From Ruminococcaceae bacterium UBA1375 (GTDB taxonomy: Bacteria > Bacillota > Clostridia > Oscillospirales > Ruminococcaceae), in NCBI GenBank assembly GCA_002305795.1, contig DBRF01000016.1, forward strand, positions 73,709 through 104,186: a DNA stretch of 30,478 nt. The letters are read 5' to 3'. How positions within the stretch are numbered: the first letter of the stretch is position 1; each line of letters begins with the position of its first letter. Positions 25,586-30,478 of the stretch are shown piece after piece. The notes under the pieces are model-generated. The model was not told the DNA's origin. It saw only the letters and a list, made by a program, of their open reading frames with translations, and did not search any database. The position numbers and the translations under genes are program-made.

Positions 25586-25614
25586 AGGATAACACGGTTT
25601 TCCCCAAATGTCAA
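25586..25614 (-). promoter_or_regulatory. Promoter of the ABC-F gene
   Basis: On the minus strand TTGACA (25614 to 25609), 17 bases, TATCCT (25591 to 25586). It gives a leader of about 250 bases. Confidence 0.75.
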
Positions 25615-25620
25615 GACTGC

Positions 25621-25655
25621 AAAAAAGCAATTCCCGGCCTGTTTCGGGCCGGGAA
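25621..25655 (-). terminator. Terminator of the S1-domain gene
   Basis: TTCCCGGCC (25631-25639) pairs with GGCCGGGAA (25647-25655). On the minus strand TTGCTTTTTT follows. It lies six bases from the -35 of the ABC-F promoter, insulating the attenuated gene from upstream reading. Confidence 0.85.
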
Positions 25656-25716
25656 AAACACTTCTGAGGCTTGTCCCCGAATCGGGCCATCCCCCAAAAA
25701 GGATGGAGGGTCAGGG

Positions 25717-26661
25717 CTAATTTGCTGAATGCTCCGGCGGATCGAAGGGCTTGGTAAAATCGGTGACAATCTGCCGGGTTGCGCAGGCAGGGGAATACAC
25801 AAAGCGGTCCATGTGACTGCCCTGGAAAAAATAGTGAGGCGGCTGTTTGGGATAAGCGGCCTGGAAGCTGTCCACCAAAATCAGCTTCACCTTCATCTTT
25901 TCCGGAATCAGGCTTTTGATATACACGCTGGCCTGCTGCCCCGCTTCTACCCCGGGGCGGCTTTCCGCCAAGCCCGCCAGATTGGGGGTGAGTTCTACAA
26001 AAATGCCGTAGTTTTCAATGGAGCGGACGATGCCCGCCACGGTTTGGCCGGGGGAAAAGGCAGCGGCGTTCTCCTCCCAGGTGCCCAGCAGCTCCTTATG
26101 GGTGAGGCAGAGCTTGCCCTCATGGTCAAAGCCCCGGACCACCGCCAGAATGTCCTGCCCCACCCAGAACCGGTCGGAGGGATGGGAAATCCGGGACACC
26201 GAGATGGCGTCAATGGGAATCAGGCTGACGATGCCGCAGCCCACGTCTACAAAAGCCCCGAAGGGCTCCAGGTGGGTGACTTTTGCGGGGATCACATCCC
26301 CTTGGGACAGGTGGCTGAGATACTCTTCCATGCAGTGCTGCTGGACAGTGCGGCGGCTGAGCACCGCCACCGGTTCCCCGGCGTGGGTTTTGGTCATACC
26401 GGTGACCGCAAAGCACACCGGCTTGTTCACCCGGGAAAGGATGGCGATGTCCCGCACCGTCCCTTCCCGGATTCCCAGGGCGCACTCCTCTTTGGGAATA
26501 ATGCCCCGCATACTCCCCAGCTCCACAATGAGATTGTGGGCGGAATCGCACATCACGGCCCGCGCCTCCAAAATTTTCGGCTGGCCCACCGCCTGAAGTA
26601 TCTGTTGACGGCTGAGCCCTGCCGCCGTGGTGCGCATTCCTTCCGGCAAATAATCCGACAT
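25717..26661 (-). CDS. S1-domain RNA-binding protein
   Basis: Probable cytoplasmic RNA-binding protein, 314 residues, related to 30S S1-like proteins but not full ribosomal S1. The N-terminal about 110 residues have a mixed fold (LEARAVMCDSAHNLIVELGSMRGIIP and AILSRVNKPVCFAVTG). S1 domain 1 is at about 120-190 (GDVIPAKVTHLEPFGAFVDVGCGIVSLIPI) and domain 2 at about 205-270 (GQTVAGIVRSIENYGIFVELTPNLAGLAE). The second is a textbook S1 motif. A C-terminal extension ends PPEHSAN. Such proteins are common in Clostridia and are of unproven function, perhaps translation or RNA stability. It starts with AAGGAGG upstream. Confidence 0.85.
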   Translation of the reverse strand: MSDYLPEGMRTTAAGLSRQQILQAVGQPKILEARAVMCDSAHNLIVELGSMRGIIPKEECALGIREGTVRDIAILSRVNKPVCFAVTGMTKTHAGEPVAVLSRRTVQQHCMEEYLSHLSQGDVIPAKVTHLEPFGAFVDVGCGIVSLIPIDAISVSRISHPSDRFWVGQDILAVVRGFDHEGKLCLTHKELLGTWEENAAAFSPGQTVAGIVRSIENYGIFVELTPNLAGLAESRPGVEAGQQASVYIKSLIPEKMKVKLILVDSFQAAYPKQPPHYFFQGSHMDRFVYSPACATRQIVTDFTKPFDPPEHSAN

Positions 26662-26671
26662 CCTATGACCT

Positions 26672-26691
26672 CCTTGGTTTTTTCTTCAAGG
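26672..26691 (-). promoter_or_regulatory. Hairpin overlapping the S1-gene ribosome site
   Basis: On the minus strand CCTTG (26691 to 26687) can pair with CAAGG (26676 to 26672), the second arm being part of AAGGAGG. A TATACT box lies just upstream. The 5-bp stem is weak; it may tune translation. Confidence 0.3.
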
Positions 26692-26754
26692 AAAGTATAT
26701 GCAGCCCAAAGGCAATTTAGACGGAAAAATCCAAATCTTAGGCAAAACGCCGAG

Positions 26755-26791
26755 CACACAAAAGCGCACAAGCCAAACCGACTTGTGCGCT
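26755..26791 (-). terminator. Terminator of the citrate synthase gene
   Basis: AGCGCACAAG (26763-26772) pairs with CTTGTGCGCT (26782-26791). On the minus strand TTTTGTGTG follows. Confidence 0.8.
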
Positions 26792-26812
26792 GGGATTGCC
26801 GATGCGTTGTTT

Positions 26813-28183
26813 TTACCGCTGTTCCAGGGGAATATAGGGGCGGTTCTTGGCCATAGATTTATAGGCGGGACGCATAATCCGCCGGTTGGTGAACATCTCC
26901 TCCATCCGGTGGGCCGCCCAGCCCGCCATCCGGGAGCAGGCAAAGAGAGGGGTCACCAAATCTTCCGGAATCCGCAGCATCCGGTACACCAAACCGGAAT
27001 ACAGGTCCACGTTAGCGCAGATGGGTTTGTCGGTGCCCTTCACCGTCTTCATCAGTTCCGGCGTCAGGGTTTCAATAGCTTCCAGCAGGTTAAATTCCCG
27101 CTCAAACTCGGTACCCATGGCCAGCTTTTTGGCATTCTGCTTGAGGATTTTGGCCCGGGGGTCGCTGAGGGTGTAGACGGCGTGGCCCATGCCGTAAATC
27201 AGGCCGGTACCGTCCCCAGCTTCCTTTTGGATGACTTTGGTGAGCAGATCCGCCACCTCGTCCATGTCTTCCCAGTTTTCCAGGTTGTTCTTAAAATACT
27301 CCAGCTGATGGATGCACTTGATGTTGGCGCCGCCGTGGCGGAAGCCCTTCAAGGAGCCGATGGCTCCAGCGTAGGCGGAATAACAGTCGGTGCCGGAGCT
27401 GGTGAGGCAGCGGCAGGTAAAGGTGGAGTTGTTGCCGCCGCCATGCTCCGCATGGAGGATCATGCAGATGTCTAACAGCTTGGCTTCTTCATCGGTAAAC
27501 TGCCGGTCCGGCCGCAAAAGGCTCAGAATGCTCTCGGCGGTGGACTGTTCCGGCACGGTAGGATGCAGGATCATAGATTGATGTTCAAAGTGGCTGATCT
27601 TCACCTGGTACGCCTTCACCATAATATTGGGTAGCCGGGCGATGAGCTTCAGCGCCTTGACCATTTCGCTTTCCATGGTCAGATCTTCCGCCAAATCGTC
27701 GAAGGAGTACAGCGCCAGCACGCTCCGGGCCAGCTTATTCATAATGTTGTTGGAAGGGGCTTTCAGGATCATATCCTCAAAGAAGGTAGGGGGAATGTCT
27801 CGGAACTTGCCCATCAGCACCATAAACCGCTCCAGTTCTTCCCGGGTAGGCAGTTGGCCGAAGAGCAACAGGTACACCGTCTCTTCAAAGCCAAACCGGT
27901 TCCCCGCCACACAGCCTGCCACAATGTCCTCCACGTTGATGCCCCGGTAGCTGAGCCGGCCTTCCACCGGCTCCCGCTCCCCTTCGTTGATCACATAGCC
28001 GTGGACGTTACAAATATTGGTCAAGCCCGCCAGCACGCCAGTGCCATCGGTATTGCGCAGGCCCCGCTTCACCGAATAGGCTTCGTACATTTTGGGGTCG
28101 ATTTGATTGTTCTTTCGATATTCCTCACAGAGGGTGTGAATGGAACTCTCTTTGATGTGCAAAGCATCCAGCTCCGTCTTCAC
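26813..28183 (-). CDS. gltA: Citrate synthase
   Basis: Condenses oxaloacetate and acetyl-CoA to citrate, here probably for glutamate synthesis through a partial TCA path. 456 residues. Catalytic candidates are His247 (LHAEHGGGNNSTF), His334 (GMGHAVYTLSDPRA) and Asp393 (ANVDLYSGLVY). The CoA and citrate loops SRMAGWAAH and RGINVEDI are present. The protein is longer than E. coli GltA by about 30 residues, with an extra N-terminal helix region, a form common in Clostridia. Single gene with a good promoter and its own terminator; no aconitase or isocitrate dehydrogenase is nearby. Confidence 0.95.
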   Translation of the reverse strand: MKTELDALHIKESSIHTLCEEYRKNNQIDPKMYEAYSVKRGLRNTDGTGVLAGLTNICNVHGYVINEGEREPVEGRLSYRGINVEDIVAGCVAGNRFGFEETVYLLLFGQLPTREELERFMVLMGKFRDIPPTFFEDMILKAPSNNIMNKLARSVLALYSFDDLAEDLTMESEMVKALKLIARLPNIMVKAYQVKISHFEHQSMILHPTVPEQSTAESILSLLRPDRQFTDEEAKLLDICMILHAEHGGGNNSTFTCRCLTSSGTDCYSAYAGAIGSLKGFRHGGANIKCIHQLEYFKNNLENWEDMDEVADLLTKVIQKEAGDGTGLIYGMGHAVYTLSDPRAKILKQNAKKLAMGTEFEREFNLLEAIETLTPELMKTVKGTDKPICANVDLYSGLVYRMLRIPEDLVTPLFACSRMAGWAAHRMEEMFTNRRIMRPAYKSMAKNRPYIPLEQR

Positions 28184-28239
28184 AAAACCATCTCCTTTTC
28201 TGCATTATCTTCATTTCATTCCTGCATTCAATCTTAATT

Positions 28240-28268
28240 ATTTTACCACAGGCTGGGAACTCCGTCAA
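28240..28268 (-). promoter_or_regulatory. Citrate synthase promoter
   Basis: On the minus strand TTGACG (28268 to 28263), 17 bases, TAAAAT (28245 to 28240). It lies in the 137-base divergent gap shared with the SpoIID-like gene, whose own promoter I cannot place. Confidence 0.65.
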
Positions 28269-28320
28269 GTTTTTTGCATTTCCCGGAAATTATTCTTGCA
28301 AAATAAGGAAAGGAGAAGCC

Positions 28321-29199
28321 ATGAAAAGAGCCAAGCTGCTGTTTTTCGGGGCAGTTGCAGGAATCTGCCTGCTTCTTTGCTTCTTGTTGGGAGTCCCCTG
28401 GACAGAGCAGGAAACCCAGCCGGAAACCACTGTGACCCTATCCGTCAGCGAAACCGGGCAAACCCTGACCCTACCTTTGGAGGAATATGTGGCAGGAGTA
28501 CTGCTGGCGGAGCTGACTCCCTCCCACCACCCAGCGTGCTTTCGGGCGCTGGCAGTGGCGGTGCGAACCTTGGCAGTGAAAAACCAGGGAGTTCTTTCCG
28601 ACGACCCCGGGGTGTTTCAAGGGTACTGGACCGCCCAGACCGCCTCCGCCAAGCTGGGAGAAGCCTACCCTGCCGCTTTGGAGCAGGCCCAGGCCGCTGC
28701 CCGAGACACCGCCGGGCTGGTGCTGACCTACCAAGGTGAACTTGCCCTCACCACCTATTTTGCTTGCAGCAGCGGCGCCACCTGCGCCAGCCAGTGGGTG
28801 TGGGGCGGGGCACTTCCCTATCTGGTCGGGGTGGACAGTTCCTGGGACACCGCTTCTTCCGATTACTGCTCCCAAAAGGTAATCTCTGCGCAAGAACTGG
28901 CCCAGTGGGGGCAGGGTGTTCCCCGCATCACTGCCCAGGCGGAAAACGGCTATGTGCTGGCCTTGGAATGGGGGGAGGAAACCTTCACCGGGGAACAGGC
29001 CCGACAGCGGCTGGGGCTGAAAAGCGGGTGCTTTACCTTGGAGGAAGGGGAAAACGGCAATGTCACCGCCACCGTATACGGCTACGGCCACGGGGTGGGC
29101 ATGAGTGTTTACGGGGCAAACGCCATGGCCAAGGAGGGCAAAGGTTGGGAGGAGATTTTGGCCTGGTACTACCCCGGCTGTGAAATTACAAAAAAGTGA
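28321..29199 (+). CDS. SpoIID/LytB-domain protein, probable peptidoglycan lytic transglycosylase
   Basis: SpoIID cleaves glycan strands during engulfment of the forespore. 292 residues with an N-terminal membrane anchor (about 5-25, KLLFFGAVAGICLLLCFLLGV). The SpoIID core begins LPLEEYVAGVLLAELTPS, where Glu64 of AEL is the likely catalytic acid, followed by RALAVAVRTLAV. CSSGATCASQWVWGGALPYLVGVDSSWD is the usual middle motif. The C-terminal GYGHGVGMSVYGANAMAKEGKGWEEIL replaces the common Gln of HGVGMSQYGA with Val. AAGGAG precedes the ATG. It may be SpoIID itself or a vegetative paralogue; the usual spoIIQ/spoIIID neighbours are absent. Confidence 0.85.
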   Translation: MKRAKLLFFGAVAGICLLLCFLLGVPWTEQETQPETTVTLSVSETGQTLTLPLEEYVAGVLLAELTPSHHPACFRALAVAVRTLAVKNQGVLSDDPGVFQGYWTAQTASAKLGEAYPAALEQAQAAARDTAGLVLTYQGELALTTYFACSSGATCASQWVWGGALPYLVGVDSSWDTASSDYCSQKVISAQELAQWGQGVPRITAQAENGYVLALEWGEETFTGEQARQRLGLKSGCFTLEEGENGNVTATVYGYGHGVGMSVYGANAMAKEGKGWEEILAWYYPGCEITKK

Positions 29200-29208
29200 A
29201 AAAAGGGA

Positions 29209-29237
29209 TTGACAACCAAAAAGGAAGCTGTTATAAT
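29209..29237 (+). promoter_or_regulatory. tRNA-Leu promoter, full consensus
   Basis: TTGACA (29209-29214), 17 bases, TATAAT (29232-29237): an exact consensus promoter, 13 bases before the tRNA, as expected for a stable RNA gene. Confidence 0.9.
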
Positions 29238-29249
29238 AGTCAGGTACTT

Positions 29250-29333
29250 GCGGCGGTGCTGGAACAGGCAGACAGGCACGTTTGAGGTGCGTGTGTCATT
29301 GACGTGTGGGTTCAAGTCCCATCCGCCGCACCA
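29250..29333 (+). tRNA. tRNA-Leu (anticodon GAG)
   Basis: Acceptor stem GCGGCGG (29250-29256) pairs with CCGCCGC (29323-29329), then discriminator A and an encoded CCA (29331-29333). The anticodon stem CACGT/GCGTG holds the loop TTGAGGT with anticodon GAG, reading CUC and CUU. A long variable arm (TGTCATTGACG region) marks a class II tRNA. The T arm contains GGTTCAAGTCC. It ends where an AT-richer region with integrase remains begins. Confidence 0.95.
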
Positions 29334-29338
29334 GAAAT

Positions 29339-29387
29339 ACGTCTTACAGATCAGATGGTGAATTTGGTTTGTAGGACGTTTTATTTT
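29339..29387 (+). terminator. Terminator of tRNA-Leu
   Basis: ACGTCTTACA (29339-29348) pairs with TGTAGGACGT (29370-29379), one G-U, followed by TTTATTTTG. Confidence 0.8.
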
Positions 29388-29523
29388 GTGTGTTTTTGTT
29401 TATCATTACCCATATTTAAAACTTATCATTCGATTAAAGCGCAATTATTGTTTGCCTTGAAAATCCGGGGCAAATTTCCAAATTCGGCAAATTGGGGCAT
29501 ATTTTGGCATAACTTTTCCAAAA

Positions 29524-29547
29524 ATGGTGTAGTAAATGGTGTAGTAA
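29524..29547. repeat. Tandem 12-bp direct repeat near the integrase end
   Basis: ATGGTGTAGTAA occurs twice head to tail. Imperfect AATTTGCC-like words recur on the minus strand at 29465-29510. GTAGTAAAT-type words resemble arm-type sites of Tn916-like integrases, so this may be an integrase arm site. The 29388-29570 stretch otherwise holds no gene I can support. Confidence 0.45.
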
Positions 29548-29570
29548 AATCCAGTCAGACGCCGGCATCA

Positions 29571-30478
29571 TCACAGTCCCTCCACCCGTTTCAACTCTTC
29601 CTGAGCAAAATTCCGATTGGTGTGCGCATACAAATTGAGGGTCATATTGATGCTGGAATGTCCCATCAGATATTGCAGCGCTTTGGGATTCATTCCAGCC
29701 TCCACTTTTGAGTGCAAAAAGTATGCCTAAGAACGTGGGGCCGGATTTCCGGGAGCGGGTTTTCCAGATGGGTCTGATTGCATCTTGCCACCAATTTTTT
29801 GAATGCCCGTTCGTACAAATCCCCTTTTCTTGGCTTTCCGTTTTCCTGGAGAAAGATAAAATTGGAATAGCCATCTACGATGGATTCCGTTTTGAGTTTC
29901 AAGCGGTTTTGCAAAATGCGTTCAAATGCCTTCTGGGCTTTGACCGTCAGCGGAATCACACGCTCTCCTGCTTTGGATTTTGGTTTGGTGATGTAAAGCT
30001 TTCCTTTCGTGCTATCGTATAACAACTGATGGTTGATGGAAACTTCATTTTTCACCAAGTCAACGTCCTGGATGGTGAGCCCGCACAGTTCGGAGATTCG
30101 CATCCCGGTTTCCAGCAAAACAACGTTTACATCATAATACCGTTTGCCGATGGGATCTGTTTGCAGAAATGTCATCCAAGCGGTTATTTCTTCCTCCGTT
30201 AAGGGGACTCTTTTTTTGCCGTTGTTTTTAATCACGCTGGAAAGCTTAAACTGAAACGGATTTTTAGTCAAGGCGCTCTCCTCCACAGCCAAATCAAAAG
30301 CGGCGGATAACACGGCTTTGATTCCACCGATGGTGCTGTAAGAATAAACACTGCTTAACCGGATCATAAATTCTTTGGCGCTGGACGCTTTCACCGACTT
30401 GATGGGCAGGTAGGAAAAATCTTGTTTCTTTAATCGGTTATATTCGAGCTGATATTTGGATGTATCCTAAAAAAGTGG
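29571..30478 (-). pseudogene. int: Tyrosine-family phage/ICE integrase, frameshifted and cut at the window edge
   Basis: Site-specific recombinase of the phage/Tn916 type. The core-binding part shows YSTIGGIKAVLSAAFDLAVEESALTKNP. The catalytic part has the first Arg in LLETGMRISELCG, Lys in PKSKAGERVIPLT and HxxR in HVLRHTFCT. After CTQK the frame fails at the run 29706-29709; one more base would continue in the adjacent frame to MNPKALQYLMGHSSINMTL and NLYAHTNRNFAQEEL with the catalytic His and Tyr, stopping at 29571. An in-frame TAG also occurs upstream at 30469-30467, while the adjacent frame stays open, hinting at a second break. Base composition is AT-richer than the rest of the window, as in a transferred element. 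Confidence 0.8.

Overview
The window looks like chromosomal DNA of a low-to-mid-GC Gram-positive bacterium of class Clostridia. Gut Oscillospirales/Ruminococcaceae-type lineages fit best, but this is inferred from gene content and protein style, not from a marker search. The supporting context is trigger factor/ClpP/ClpX in a row, a yaaO-darA(yaaQ)-holB-ricT(yaaT) block as in Bacillus, dnaG-rpoD, a SpoIID-like sporulation protein, AGGAGG-type ribosome binding sites, and several TTGACA-N17-TATAAT promoters.

Layout. 1-1422: the distal part of a CRISPR array with a type I-C-like repeat (22 repeats, the first cut by the window edge; no cas genes in view). 1488-4914: clpX, clpP and tig on the minus strand, with a possible CtsR operator before clpP. 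5230-5400: a small 2[4Fe-4S] ferredoxin. 5471-9346: a minus-strand catabolic operon of FGGY/xylulokinase-type kinase, cytidine-deaminase-like protein, L-fucose-isomerase-like protein and an NTF2/SnoaL-fold protein; the first two are each broken by one base in a homopolymer run. 9591-14520: murD, two tandem M42 metallopeptidases and a PLP enzyme of the methionine gamma-lyase/aluminium-resistance family. 14610-15392: a membrane-anchored VanY-type D,D-carboxypeptidase. 15487-19498: Orn/Lys/Arg decarboxylase-family protein, then a tandem structured repeat, then darA, holB and ricT.

19658-22638: rpoD and dnaG (minus). 22771-23674: YigZ-family protein and rpmE (minus). 23835-25614: an Lsa-like ABC-F protein behind a leader that reads as a complete transcription attenuator (promoter, four-codon uORF, competing stems, terminator next to the RBS). 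25717-28183: S1-domain protein and citrate synthase (minus). 28321-29199: SpoIID-like protein. 29250-29333: tRNA-Leu(GAG), with a decayed, AT-richer tyrosine integrase beyond it (29571 to the edge), which suggests the boundary of an integrated element.

The most interesting items are (1) the two-unit structured repeat at 16811-17047, whose units differ by compensatory changes in the same stem and which sits where Bacillus carries tmk; (2) the attenuator of the ABC-F gene; (3) block-wise alternation of CRISPR repeat variants; and (4) the unusual kinase/deaminase/isomerase operon with two frameshifts. Three clear one-base frameshifts (xylulokinase, deaminase, integrase) all lie in or next to homopolymers, so sequencing error must be excluded before any is called a real mutation.
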